Of a stretch of DNA of 64,000 bases, positions 26,976-36,659 are shown in pieces; the first letter of the stretch is position 1; the number at the start of each line of letters is the position of its first letter. This stretch comes from Geodermatophilus normandii. Its GTDB lineage: Bacteria > Actinomycetota > Actinomycetes > Mycobacteriales > Geodermatophilaceae. The stretch spans positions 2,066,001 through 2,130,000 of the forward strand of contig NZ_QGTX01000001.1 of the NCBI RefSeq assembly GCF_003182485.1, in the 5' to 3' direction. The position numbers and the translations under genes are program-made. The notes under the pieces were generated by a model, which saw only the letters and a list, made by a program, of their open reading frames with translations, was not told the DNA's origin and ran no database searches.

Positions 26976-27593
26976 ATGTCTCGATCCTCCGGCCGCTCGT
27001 GGCGGCCGTTCGTGCTGACCCTCGGGTTGGTCCTGCTGGCCGGTGCGTGCCTGCTCGTGTACGCGCTGCGCGCGCCCGACGGCACCGACGCCGCAGGGGC
27101 GCCGGCAGCGGGGTCGGGAGCCGCCGGCGCCACGGCGACCGACCCTCCCTACGACGGCTCGGCCGACAGCGGAGGCGTGGCCGCTCCCGTCACGGCGACC
27201 TCCACGGCGGCGACCTCCACGCCGGCGGCCGGCGCCCCGGACGACGGCGGCGCCGGTGCACCGGGTGGTGGGGACGCCGGCGCGTCCGGGCCCCGCAGCG
27301 TCACCGTCTCGACGACCTACAGCGGGTGGGACGAGTCGAGTTCCTCAGTCGTCACCGGCGGCTTCATCGACGGCCTGATCGAACCCGGCGGCACCTGCAC
27401 CCTCACGCTGAGCCGGGGCGGCGTCGTCGTCGCGGGGACGTCCGAGTCCGTCGCCGACGTCCGGACCACCAGCTGCGGCCAGGTGAGCATCCCGGGTGGG
27501 GACCTGGCGGCGGGGAACTGGTCGGCGGTCCTCAGCTACCGCTCGGGCACCGCCGAGGGCGCGTCCCCGGAGTTCACGGTGGTGGTCCCGTGA
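26976..27593 (+). CDS. Small secreted or membrane-anchored protein of unknown function
   Basis: 205 residues, not recognised. A single N-terminal hydrophobic segment (FVLTLGLVLLAGACLLVYAL) could be a signal peptide or anchor; the ACL within it is not a clear lipobox. Residues about 35-108 are a Gly/Ala/Thr/Pro linker rich in APDGT and TSTAATST stretches. The last 95 residues look like one beta-sandwich domain: VTVSTTYSGWDESSSSV, GGFIDGLIEPGGTCTLTLSR, then SYRSGTAEGASPEFTVVVP. Two Cys there (in TCTL and SCGQ) may form a disulphide. GGGAG at 26964-26968 supports the ATG at 26976. Its TGA overlaps the next ATG (TGATG), so it is coupled to the LGFP-repeat gene. Confidence 0.75.
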   Translation: MSRSSGRSWRPFVLTLGLVLLAGACLLVYALRAPDGTDAAGAPAAGSGAAGATATDPPYDGSADSGGVAAPVTATSTAATSTPAAGAPDDGGAGAPGGGDAGASGPRSVTVSTTYSGWDESSSSVVTGGFIDGLIEPGGTCTLTLSRGGVVVAGTSESVADVRTTSCGQVSIPGGDLAAGNWSAVLSYRSGTAEGASPEFTVVVP

Positions 27594-30500
27594 TGCGGCG
27601 CCTGCGGCTGGTCCTCGTCGGGCTCTTCGTGTGCGCGGTGGCGGTCGGCATCGGTGCCAGCGCGCCGACCGAGTCCTCCACCGACCTCGAGACGGTGGCC
27701 GACCTGAGCCGTTTCAACCCGGGCAACATCATCTCCGACGGGGCCTTCTACGACTCCTCGACGATGTCGGTGCAGTCGATCCAGTCCTTCCTCGAGCGGA
27801 ACGGCTCGGGGCTGCGGTCCTACCGGATGGACACCTGGAGCCGATCGGGGGACAGCCGGTGCGGCGCCTACGCCGGCGCCGCGCAGGAGACGGCCGCGAC
27901 GATCGTCTACAAGGTGGGCCAGGCGTGCGGGATCAACCCGCAGGTCCTGCTGGTCATGCTCCAGAAGGAGCAGGGGCTCATCAGCGCGGCCACGCCGACG
28001 TACGACCAGCTGCGCAAGGCGATGGGGTACGGGTGCCCTGACACGCCGGCCGGCTGCGACGCCACCTACAACGGCTTCTACAACCAGGTCTACATGGCCG
28101 CCCGCCAGTTCAAGAACTACCGGGCCAACCCGACCCGCTACGGCTACGTCGCGGGGCGGACGAACTCGATCGGCTACCAGGTGGCTCCCGCGGACCCCAC
28201 GCGGTTCAACCACATGGACCGTGACTGCGGCCGCGCCTCGGTCTACATCGAGAACCAGGCCACGGCGGGGCTCTACAACTACACGCCGTACGTGCCGAAC
28301 AGCGCTGCGCTGGCCGCCGGCTACGGCAAGGGCGATGCCTGCTCCGCCTACGGGAACCGGAACTTCTACAACTACTTCGTCGACTGGTTCGGTTCACCCC
28401 AGTCCGCCGGCGCCGCCGCCATCTGGGAGCGGAACGTCGCCCTGAAGGCGGCGGGGGTCGACCTCGGGCCGGCCCTGAACGACGTCTGGTGCGACCAGCC
28501 GAACGGCGGGTGCCGTCAGCGGTACACGTACGGCGACATCTACTGGTCGCAGGCGACCGGGGCGCACGCGGTGCGCGGGGCGATCCTGGCCAAGTACTAC
28601 GCGATGGGCGGACCCGCGTACATGGGCTACCCGGTGGCCGAGGAGGGGCAGGACCGCAACGCGTCGGGGGTGTACTACTCCAACTTCCAGGACGGCGACG
28701 TCGTGTGGTCGCAGGCCACCGGTGCGCACGTGGTGCGTGGGGCGATCCTGCGGGCCTGGCAGGCGGTGGGCGCCGCGGGCGGCTACCTGGGTCTGCCCAC
28801 CGGTGACCACGTCGGCGCGGCCGGCGGCGGCGCGGTGACCGACTTCCAGCGGGGATCGATCTACTGGTCGCAGGCGACCGGGGCGCGCGCGGTGCGCGGG
28901 GCGATCCTGGCCAAGTACCGCGAGGCCGGCGGCCCGGCCGCGCTGGGGTACCCGGTCGCGGAGGAGGGGCAGGACCGCAACGCGCCGGGGGTGTACTACT
29001 CCAACTTCCAGGACGGCGACGTCGTGTGGTCGCAGGCCACCGGTGCGCACGTGGTGCGTGGGGCGATCCTGCGGGCCTGGCAGGCGGTGGGCGCCGCGGG
29101 CGGCTACCTGGGTCTGCCCACCGGTGACCACGTCGGCGCGGCCGGCGGCGGCGCGGTGACCGACTTCCAGCGGGGATCGATCTACTGGTCGCAGGCGACC
29201 GGGGCGCGCGCGGTGCGCGGGGCGATCCTGGCCAAGTACCGCGAGGCCGGCGGCCCGGCCGCGCTGGGGTACCCGGTCGCGGAGGAGGGGCAGGACCGCA
29301 ACGCGCCGGGGGTGTACTACTCCAACTTCCAGGACGGCGACGTCGTGTGGTCGCAGGCCACCGGTGCGCACGTGGTGCGTGGGGCGATCCTGCGGGCCTG
29401 GCAGGCGGTGGGCGCCGCGGGCGGCTACCTGGGTCTGCCCACCGGTGACCACGTCGGCGCGGCCGGCGGCGGCGCGGTGACCGACTTCCAGCGGGGATCG
29501 ATCTACTGGTCGCAGGCGACCGGGGCGCGCGCGGTGCGCGGGGCGATCCTGGCCAAGTACCGCGAGGCCGGCGGCCCGGCCTTCCTCGGCTACCCCGTGG
29601 GGGAGGAGGGCCGGGACCGGTTCGCGTCCGGGGTGTACTACTCCAACTTCCAGGGCGGCGACGTGGTCTGGTCGCAGGCCACCGGCGCGCACTTCGTGCG
29701 CGGCGGGATCCTCTGGTACTGGCAGAACGTCGGGGCGTCGGGCGGGTTCCTCGGTGCTCCCACGGCGGACGAGCAGGCGCTGCCCGACGGCGGCTACGTC
29801 AGCGACTTCCAGGGCGGGTCCATCTACTGGTCGCAGGCGACGTCCATGCGCATCGTGCGCGGACCGGCCCTGGAGCGGTACCGGGAGCTGGGTGGGCCGG
29901 CGTCGCTGCTGGGCTACCCCACCCGCGACACCGCCGCTGCCGGTCCCGGGGGCTCGGTCACCGGCTTCCAGGGCGGCGACCTCGCCTGGTCGCAGGCCAC
30001 CGGCGCGCACTTCGTGCGCGGCGGGATCCTCTGGTCGTGGCAGCAGGCCGGCGGTGCGACCGGGGTGCTGGGCTACCCGACGGCGGACGAGCAGGCGCTG
30101 CCCGACGGCGGCTACGTCAGCGACTTCCAGGGCGGGTCCATCTACTGGTCGCAGGCGACGTCCATGCGCACGGTGCGCGGACCGGCCCTGGAGCGGTACC
30201 GGGAGCTGGGTGGGCCGGCGTCGCCGCTGGGCTACCCCACCCGCGACACCGCCGCCGTCCCCGGGACGGGTGGCACGGTCACCGGGTTCCGGAACGGCGA
30301 CATCGCCTGGTCGCAGGCCACGGGAGCCCACGTCCTGCGGGGCGACGTCCTCACGGCGTGGCAGCGCGCCGGGGGCGCGACCGGCGTCCTGGGCCTCCCG
30401 ACCACCGACGAGACGGTGGCGCCGGGGGGTGCCGGCTCCGTCGTGGACTTCCAGGGCGGGTCGGTCTACTCGTCGGCGGCGACCGGTGCCCACTGGGTGC

Positions 30501-30631
30501 GGACCGCCGTCAACAGCGCCTACCTGGACGCCGGGGGCACGACGTCGTCCTACGGCTACCCCGTGTCGGACACCTACGCCCACAACGGTCTGCAGCGGGT
30601 CGACTTCCAGGGCGGATCGCTGTCCCGGTGA
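27593..30631 (+). CDS. Secreted LGFP-repeat protein with lysozyme-like N-terminal module
   Basis: 1012 residues. A signal peptide (MRRLRLVLVGLFVCAVAVGI) is followed by a module at about 40-270 that recurs in actinobacterial surface proteins. It starts FNPGNIISDGAFYDSSTMS, and the segment INPQVLLVMLQKEQGLI recalls the catalytic Glu helix of lysozyme-like enzymes, although activity is unproven. From about 290 to the end there are 13 LGFP-type repeats of about 53 residues, marked by WSQATGA-x-x-VRG, AILAKY-x-x-x-GGPA and LGYP or LGLPT. LGFP repeats occur in corynebacterial PS1-type proteins, where they are thought to bind the cell wall. Several repeat pairs are almost identical at DNA level. The gene is coupled to the small secreted protein before it and precedes wzm-wzt. 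Confidence 0.88.
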   Translation: MRRLRLVLVGLFVCAVAVGIGASAPTESSTDLETVADLSRFNPGNIISDGAFYDSSTMSVQSIQSFLERNGSGLRSYRMDTWSRSGDSRCGAYAGAAQETAATIVYKVGQACGINPQVLLVMLQKEQGLISAATPTYDQLRKAMGYGCPDTPAGCDATYNGFYNQVYMAARQFKNYRANPTRYGYVAGRTNSIGYQVAPADPTRFNHMDRDCGRASVYIENQATAGLYNYTPYVPNSAALAAGYGKGDACSAYGNRNFYNYFVDWFGSPQSAGAAAIWERNVALKAAGVDLGPALNDVWCDQPNGGCRQRYTYGDIYWSQATGAHAVRGAILAKYYAMGGPAYMGYPVAEEGQDRNASGVYYSNFQDGDVVWSQATGAHVVRGAILRAWQAVGAAGGYLGLPTGDHVGAAGGGAVTDFQRGSIYWSQATGARAVRGAILAKYREAGGPAALGYPVAEEGQDRNAPGVYYSNFQDGDVVWSQATGAHVVRGAILRAWQAVGAAGGYLGLPTGDHVGAAGGGAVTDFQRGSIYWSQATGARAVRGAILAKYREAGGPAALGYPVAEEGQDRNAPGVYYSNFQDGDVVWSQATGAHVVRGAILRAWQAVGAAGGYLGLPTGDHVGAAGGGAVTDFQRGSIYWSQATGARAVRGAILAKYREAGGPAFLGYPVGEEGRDRFASGVYYSNFQGGDVVWSQATGAHFVRGGILWYWQNVGASGGFLGAPTADEQALPDGGYVSDFQGGSIYWSQATSMRIVRGPALERYRELGGPASLLGYPTRDTAAAGPGGSVTGFQGGDLAWSQATGAHFVRGGILWSWQQAGGATGVLGYPTADEQALPDGGYVSDFQGGSIYWSQATSMRTVRGPALERYRELGGPASPLGYPTRDTAAVPGTGGTVTGFRNGDIAWSQATGAHVLRGDVLTAWQRAGGATGVLGLPTTDETVAPGGAGSVVDFQGGSVYSSAATGAHWVRTAVNSAYLDAGGTTSSYGYPVSDTYAHNGLQRVDFQGGSLSR
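28649..29611 (+). repeat. Three tandem 321-bp units inside the LGFP-repeat gene
   Basis: Units 28649-28969, 28970-29290 and 29291-29611, each encoding 107 residues (two LGFP repeats). By eye, units 1 and 2 differ at only one base (T 28664 / C 28985, Ser to Pro). Units 2 and 3 are identical for about 289 bp, then diverge. Such identity implies very recent duplication or gene conversion, and copy number may vary between strains or be mis-assembled. Confidence 0.93.
29762..30224 (+). repeat. 318-bp-spaced direct repeat in the LGFP-repeat gene
   Basis: The block 29762-29906 recurs at 30080-30224 almost unchanged, 106 codons later, followed by more diverged copies of the remainder. This is an older duplication than the 321-bp units just upstream. 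Confidence 0.8.
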
Positions 30632-30703
30632 CCCCTCCCGTCCCACCCATCCGCCGGAGCGCGGCAGTCTCTCGCGCTCCGGCGGAGCGTGGGGCGCGGC
30701 AGG

Positions 30704-30709
30704 TAGCGT
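30704..30709 (+). promoter_or_regulatory. -10 box TAGCGT, leaderless spacing to wzm
   Basis: TAGCGT followed by 8 bp and the GTG at 30718. Confidence 0.65.
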
Positions 30710-30717
30710 GGCTCGCC

Positions 30718-31551
30718 GTGGCACTTGCACAACCAGCGGGACGCACGCTCCACGCGGCTGTCGCGGATCTCCGGCGAGGCTGGGAGCAGCGGGCGCTGTG
30801 GGGGCACCTGGGCTGGCAGGACATCCGCCAGCGGTACCGGCGCTCGGTCCTCGGCCCCGTCTGGATCACCATCAGCATGGCGGTCACCGCCATCGCGCTC
30901 GGGATCCTCTACTCGGGGCTGTTCGACATCCCGCTGGAGCGGCTGCTGCCCCACGTCCTCGTCGGGTTCATCGTCTGGGCCTTCATCAGCGGCTGCATCA
31001 CCGAGGGCTCGGAGGTGTTCATCGCGAACGAGGGGCTGATCAAGCACCTGCCCGCGCCGCTGTCGGTGCACGTCTACCGCCTGGTGTGGCGGCAGACGCT
31101 CTTCTTCGCCCACAACATGGTCGTCTACCTCGTCATGCTGCTGGTCTTCCCGCAGCCGCTGAAGTGGACGGTGGTCTACGCGATCCCGGCCTTCCTGGTC
31201 CTCGCCATCAACGGCGCCTGGGTGGCCCTCGCCGTCGGCGTCATCACCGCGCGCTTCCGCGACATCCTGCCGATCACGCAGAGCGTCGTGCAGCTGGCGT
31301 TCTTCCTCACGCCGATCGTGTGGATCTACGACGAGCTCGTCAACAGCCCGAACCCCGCGATCGCCGAGCGGGCCCGGCTGGCCGAGTTCAACCCCTTCCT
31401 GCACTTCCTGGAGATCATCCGCCGACCCCTGCTGGGCCAGGACCAGCAGATGCGGTACTGGGTGGTCGTCCTCGCCATCACGGTGGTCGGGTGGGCGTTC
31501 ACGATGCTCGTGCTGCGCCGCTACCGGTCCCGCGTCTCCTACTGGGTGTGA
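30718..31551 (+). CDS. wzm: Polysaccharide ABC exporter, membrane subunit
   Basis: 277 residues with six membrane segments, ABC-2 type. The N-terminal amphipathic part WGHLGWQDIRQRYRRSVLG is the conserved Wzm start, with LGPVWITISMAVTAIALGIL as the first span. PHVLVGFIVWAFISGCITEG and FLTPIVWIYDEL further match Wzm/RfbD. With Wzt it exports a completed lipid-linked glycan across the membrane; in mycobacteria the homologous pair (Rv3783/Rv3781) is placed in galactan export. The GTG at 30718 lies 8 bp after TAGCGT. The stop overlaps the wzt start by 4 bp. Confidence 0.92.
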   Translation: MALAQPAGRTLHAAVADLRRGWEQRALWGHLGWQDIRQRYRRSVLGPVWITISMAVTAIALGILYSGLFDIPLERLLPHVLVGFIVWAFISGCITEGSEVFIANEGLIKHLPAPLSVHVYRLVWRQTLFFAHNMVVYLVMLLVFPQPLKWTVVYAIPAFLVLAINGAWVALAVGVITARFRDILPITQSVVQLAFFLTPIVWIYDELVNSPNPAIAERARLAEFNPFLHFLEIIRRPLLGQDQQMRYWVVVLAITVVGWAFTMLVLRRYRSRVSYWV

Positions 31552-32318
31552 ACGTGTCCGAGAGCAGCAACGGTCCGGTCAGCATCGCGACCAAGGACGC
31601 ATGCGTCGACTTCCCGATCTTCGACGCCAAGAGCCGGTCGCTGAAGAAGACCGTCATGGGTCTCGTGGGCGGCAACATCGACAGCGGCGCCAAGGTGCCG
31701 GTCATCGAGGCGCTGCGCGACATCACCGTCAGCCTCGAGCACGGGGCCCGCGTCGGGCTGGTCGGCCACAACGGCGCCGGCAAGTCCACCCTGCTGCGGC
31801 TGCTGTCGGGCATCTACGAGCCGACCCGGGGCGTCGCCGAGGTGCGCGGCCGGGTCGCGCCGGTGTTCGACCTCGGCGTCGGCATGGACCCCGAGATCTC
31901 CGGCCTCGAGAACATCATGATCCGCGGTCTGTTCCTCGGGATGACCCGCAAGCAGATGGAGCAGCGGGTCGACGACATCGCCGACTTCACCGAGCTGGGG
32001 GACTTCCTCCGCATGCCCCTGCGCACCTACTCCACCGGCATGCGGGTGCGTCTCGCGCTCGGCGTGGTGACCAGCATCGACCCGGAGATCCTGCTGCTCG
32101 ACGAGGGGATCGGCGCGGTGGACGCGGCGTTCCTCGAGAAGTCCAAGCAGCGGCTGGTCTCACTAGTCGAGCGCTCGGGCTTGCTGGTCTTCGCGTCACA
32201 CTCCGACGAGTTCCTCCGCGAGCTGTGTGACACCGCGATCTGGATGGAGCACGGGCAGATCAAGCAGCAGGGCGAGCTCAACGAGGTGCTGCGCGCCTAC
32301 AAGGGCCAGACCGCGTGA
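31548..32318 (+). CDS. wzt: Polysaccharide ABC exporter, ATPase subunit
   Basis: 256 residues. Walker A is GLVGHNGAGKSTLLRLL, the Q-loop region is VAPVFDLGVGMDPEISG, the signature is YSTGMRVRLALGV and Walker B is PEILLLDEGIGAVDAAF. It lacks the C-terminal carbohydrate-binding domain of O9a-type Wzt, so export is probably not tied to a chain-terminating cap. It energises Wzm in glycan export. GTG at 31548 overlaps the wzm stop (GTGA), and its own stop overlaps the next glycosyltransferase by 4 bp, giving a tight wzm-wzt-glfT1 operon. Confidence 0.93.
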   Translation: MNVSESSNGPVSIATKDACVDFPIFDAKSRSLKKTVMGLVGGNIDSGAKVPVIEALRDITVSLEHGARVGLVGHNGAGKSTLLRLLSGIYEPTRGVAEVRGRVAPVFDLGVGMDPEISGLENIMIRGLFLGMTRKQMEQRVDDIADFTELGDFLRMPLRTYSTGMRVRLALGVVTSIDPEILLLDEGIGAVDAAFLEKSKQRLVSLVERSGLLVFASHSDEFLRELCDTAIWMEHGQIKQQGELNEVLRAYKGQTA

Positions 32319-33247
32319 CGGCGACGGCCGCATCGACGGGTGCCGCCGCGACGCCGGGGACGGGGGAGTGCGTCGTCGCCGTCGTCGTCACCCGGCACCG
32401 GCGGGAGCTGCTCGCCGAGAGCCTGGCCGCGATCGCCGCGCAGGATCGCCGCGTCGACCACGTCGTCGTCGTGGACAACGGACCCGACCAGTCGGCTGCC
32501 GACGTCGTCGCGGCCAGCGGCCTGCCGGCCACCCACCTGCCCAGCTGGCGCAACCTCGGCGGCGCCGGCGGCTTCGCCTACGGCATGCTGCACGCCCTCG
32601 CCATGGGCGCGGACTGGGTGTGGTGCGCCGACGACGACGGCCGGCCCGCCGACGAGACGGTGCTCGCCACCCTCCTCGACGCCGCCGAGCGGCACGGGCT
32701 GGCCGAGGTCAGCCCCCTGGTCACCGACCTCGCCGACCCCGACCGGCTGGCCTTCCCGCTGCGCCGCGGCCTGACCTGGCGCCGCCGCCGGAGCGACTTC
32801 GACGGTCTGGACCTGCTGCCGAACTACGCCTCGCTGTTCAACGGAGCCCTCTTCCGGGCCGAGGCGCTCGACGTCGTCGGCGTCCCGGACTACCGGCTCT
32901 TCTTCCGCGGCGACGAGACGGAGATCCACCGCCGCATGCTGCGGGCGGACCTGCGGTTCGGCACCTGCCCGCGGGCGGCCTACCTGCACCCGGAGGGGAC
33001 GACGGAGTTCGCGCCCATCCTCGGCGGGCGCCTGTCCGCGCAGTACCCGGCCGACGAGGTGAAGCGGTACTTCACCTACCGCAACCGCGGCTACCTCATG
33101 GCCCAGCCGGGCATGCGCTGGCTGCGGCCGCTGGAGACGATCCGCTTCGGCTGGTTCTTCCTGGTCTCCCGTCGCGACCGCGCCGGCTGGCGCGAGTGGC
33201 TGCGGCTGACCCGCGCCGGCCGGCGTGAGCGCCTCACCCGGCCCTGA
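32315..33247 (+). CDS. glfT1: GlfT1-like galactofuranosyltransferase (GT2)
   Basis: 310 residues, GT-A fold. VVAVVVTRHRRELLAESLAA and HVVVVDNGPDQSA form the nucleotide-binding part, RNLGGAGGFAYGM follows, and WCADDDGRP is the Asp-rich metal motif. Downstream, YRLFFRGDETEIHRRM supplies the catalytic-base region. The mycobacterial gene of the same type lies between wzt and wzm homologues (Rv3782) and adds the first galactofuranoses to the linkage unit. The position here, at the end of wzm-wzt with a 4-bp overlap and close to glfT2 and glf, supports the same role. A very strong hairpin follows. Acceptor specificity is inferred from context. Confidence 0.85.
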   Translation: MTATAASTGAAATPGTGECVVAVVVTRHRRELLAESLAAIAAQDRRVDHVVVVDNGPDQSAADVVAASGLPATHLPSWRNLGGAGGFAYGMLHALAMGADWVWCADDDGRPADETVLATLLDAAERHGLAEVSPLVTDLADPDRLAFPLRRGLTWRRRRSDFDGLDLLPNYASLFNGALFRAEALDVVGVPDYRLFFRGDETEIHRRMLRADLRFGTCPRAAYLHPEGTTEFAPILGGRLSAQYPADEVKRYFTYRNRGYLMAQPGMRWLRPLETIRFGWFFLVSRRDRAGWREWLRLTRAGRRERLTRP

Positions 33248-33297
33248 CCGACCGGTGCCGGGGCCGTCTCGTCCCCTCACCGACACCCAGCACGCCC

Positions 33298-33343
33298 GCA
33301 CGCAGAGGGCCCCGCACCGAACGGTGCGGGGCCCTCTGCGTGC
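33298..33343. terminator. Bidirectional hairpin between glfT1 and glfT2
   Basis: A 22-bp perfect stem (33298-33319 with 33322-33343) with almost no loop, between two convergent genes and 10 bp from the glfT2 stop. It is the strongest hairpin in the window. Confidence 0.9.
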
Positions 33344-33352
33344 GTGCGGACG

Positions 33353-35302
33353 TCAGCGGGTGGCGTCCCCGGCGAACGTCTTGCCCCAGCTCTCCGCGGA
33401 GGTGAGCTCCTCGAGGTGGGCACGGTACTGCTCGGCCAGGGCGGGGAACTCCCGGTAGAGCTTCGCGTGCACCCGGATCGAGTGCCGCAGCATCCTCCAG
33501 AAGGTCTGCGGCTCACGGCGGCGGAAGGTGACGCCGCGGCCGTCCGCCGTGCCCACGGTCGCGCTGTCGAGCCGCGACAGCAGGAACCACCGCGCGTCCT
33601 GCGCGCTGATGTTCAGGTCCGGCCGGTCGGTCGACTCCGGCTTCGGGGGACGCAGGTTGTGCACCAGCGCCGCCAGCAGCGTGCGGCCGATGGTCCACGG
33701 CTTCGTCGGCGGCTTCATGAACTTCTCCGCCTTGACCGCTCCCATCGAGGGCAGGGGCAGGTCCGAGGAGGAGGACACGACCCGGCCGTCGGGGTAGTCG
33801 CCCTGGTGCTCCAGCGCGGTGGGCAGCGCCGTCGGGAGGAGCGGGAAGAGACGTTCCGGCCCGGCCAGGAAGTCGTCGTACGCCCGGTGGTGGAGGGCGG
33901 CTGTCGCGTACTGCAGCATGATCAGGAACTTCAGGTCGAACTTGAACGTGTCCCTGAGCAGCGTGCCGCCGTGCTTGTACTGGGTGTGCAGGGCCGCCGC
34001 GACCAGCCGGTTGCGCGTGTGGAAGTACGCCTGCCACCCGGCCGTGTCGTCCTTGTCGCTCCAGGACAGGTGCCAGACCGCGACGCCGGGCAGTGTCGCC
34101 GTCGGGAAGCCGTTCTCGCCGGCGCGGATGCCGTACTCCGCGTCGTCCCACTTGATGAACACCGGCAGCGCGAAGCCGAGCGACTCCAGGGCCTCACGCG
34201 GGATGAGGCACATCCACCAACCGGTGTAGTCGACGTCGATCCGGCGGTGCAGCTGCGGCGAGTTGCGCAGGCTGCTCCTGGCGAAGTCGTGCGCGTACTG
34301 GGTGTTGGGCGCGGCCCGCCAGAAGAACTTGTCCGGGGCCACGACCTCACCCATGGTGTGCAGCACCGAGCGGTCCTGCAGCGCGAGCATCTGCCCGCCG
34401 ACGATCATCGGCTTCTTCGTGAAGCGGGCGAAGGCGAAGACCCGGGCGATGCTGTCCGGCTCGATGAGCACGTCGTCGTCGAGCAGCAGGTGGTGGGTGG
34501 CGTCGGTCGCCGTCACCATCTCGTACATCGTCCGGGAGAAGCCACCGCTGCCTCCCAGGTTGCCCTGCTCGACCAGCCGGAGCCGACCCTCCAGCCCGGA
34601 CTCGGCCGCGGCGAACCCCGCGGCGTCGCGGACCTTCTTGTTGCCCTGGTCGGCCACGATGACCGTGGAGATCTGCTCGCGGACCACGTCGTCACCGGCC
34701 AGCGCCTGGAGCGCGGCCACGCAGTCGTCCGGACGGTTGAAGGTGCAGATGCCGATGGACAGCCGCGTCTCGCGGGCCGGCGCCTGCGCGGCCGACCACG
34801 ACGCGTCGCGCACGGTGAGGGGCGCGTCGTCGGCCGTGAGGTCGAACCAGTACCAGCCGCCGTCCTCGAACGGCGTCAGGTCCAGCTCGAACTCCAGCCG
34901 GCGGTCCTCGCCGGTCGTGGTCGCGCCGGTGACGTGGATGATGCTGCCGTCGGCCTTGGAGCGGTAGACGTCGATCCGGCCGGGGCCGGAGAGGGTCATC
35001 CCGAGGACGACGCTCTTGAGGACCGTCCAGCGGCGCCAGTAGCTCGCCGGGAAGGCGTTGAAGTAGGTCGCGAACGAGACCTCGTTGCCTGCGGCGACCG
35101 TGGCGTCGGCTCGCGTGGCGGACTTGGCCCGCTTGGTCGACCTCTCGTCGAGGTAGAGCGACCGGACCTTCAGCGGGTCGCCGGGCCGGGGGAGGATCAC
35201 CCGCTGCAACAGCGTGATGGCCTTGTCCGGCACGAGGTCCGTGGCGGCCGGCTCGCTCACGCGCTCCGGGGACACGGAGGCGGGCTGCTGTGTCGTCGTC
35301 AT
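33353..35302 (-). CDS. glfT2: Galactofuranosyltransferase GlfT2
   Basis: 649 residues, close to the 637 of M. tuberculosis GlfT2. An N-terminal beta-sandwich (about 1-180) is followed by the GT2 domain: TRLSIGICTFNRPDDCVAAL, VEQGNLGGSGGFSRTMYE, LLLDDDVLIEPDS (Asp run at 275-277), TGWWMCLIPRE and FIKWDDAEYGIRA. HLSWSDKDDT supplies the conserved His. A helical C-terminal domain completes it. GlfT2 polymerises the galactan with alternating beta-1,5 and beta-1,6 galactofuranose from UDP-galactofuranose. glf, which makes that donor, is immediately upstream (7-bp gap), so the two are cotranscribed from the glf promoter. Confidence 0.95.
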   Translation of the reverse strand: MTTTQQPASVSPERVSEPAATDLVPDKAITLLQRVILPRPGDPLKVRSLYLDERSTKRAKSATRADATVAAGNEVSFATYFNAFPASYWRRWTVLKSVVLGMTLSGPGRIDVYRSKADGSIIHVTGATTTGEDRRLEFELDLTPFEDGGWYWFDLTADDAPLTVRDASWSAAQAPARETRLSIGICTFNRPDDCVAALQALAGDDVVREQISTVIVADQGNKKVRDAAGFAAAESGLEGRLRLVEQGNLGGSGGFSRTMYEMVTATDATHHLLLDDDVLIEPDSIARVFAFARFTKKPMIVGGQMLALQDRSVLHTMGEVVAPDKFFWRAAPNTQYAHDFARSSLRNSPQLHRRIDVDYTGWWMCLIPREALESLGFALPVFIKWDDAEYGIRAGENGFPTATLPGVAVWHLSWSDKDDTAGWQAYFHTRNRLVAAALHTQYKHGGTLLRDTFKFDLKFLIMLQYATAALHHRAYDDFLAGPERLFPLLPTALPTALEHQGDYPDGRVVSSSSDLPLPSMGAVKAEKFMKPPTKPWTIGRTLLAALVHNLRPPKPESTDRPDLNISAQDARWFLLSRLDSATVGTADGRGVTFRRREPQTFWRMLRHSIRVHAKLYREFPALAEQYRAHLEELTSAESWGKTFAGDATR

Positions 35303-35309
35303 GGGGGAG

Positions 35310-36530
<1,221 letters not shown>

Positions 36531-36647
36531 TCAGGCCCTCGACGGGTGCGCCCCGGCTTTTCGTGACGGGACCGTCCCCCACGTCCCACGGGTCACACGC
36601 GGCCCGCCGCGCCCCCGCCGCCGCGCACCGGCCCCGGGCGGGCCTCC

Positions 36648-36653
36648 TACAGT
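36648..36653 (+). promoter_or_regulatory. -10 box TACAGT, leaderless spacing to wbbL
   Basis: TACAGT followed by six bases and the GTG at 36660. The same box drives the divergent glf. Confidence 0.65.
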
Positions 36654-36659
36654 CGCACC

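Noticed and set aside
27313..27593. LGFP or FlgD-like fold in the small secreted protein
   Set aside because: Its C-terminal 95 residues look beta-rich but lack the LGFP signature (WSQATG / LGxP), so no family name is given.
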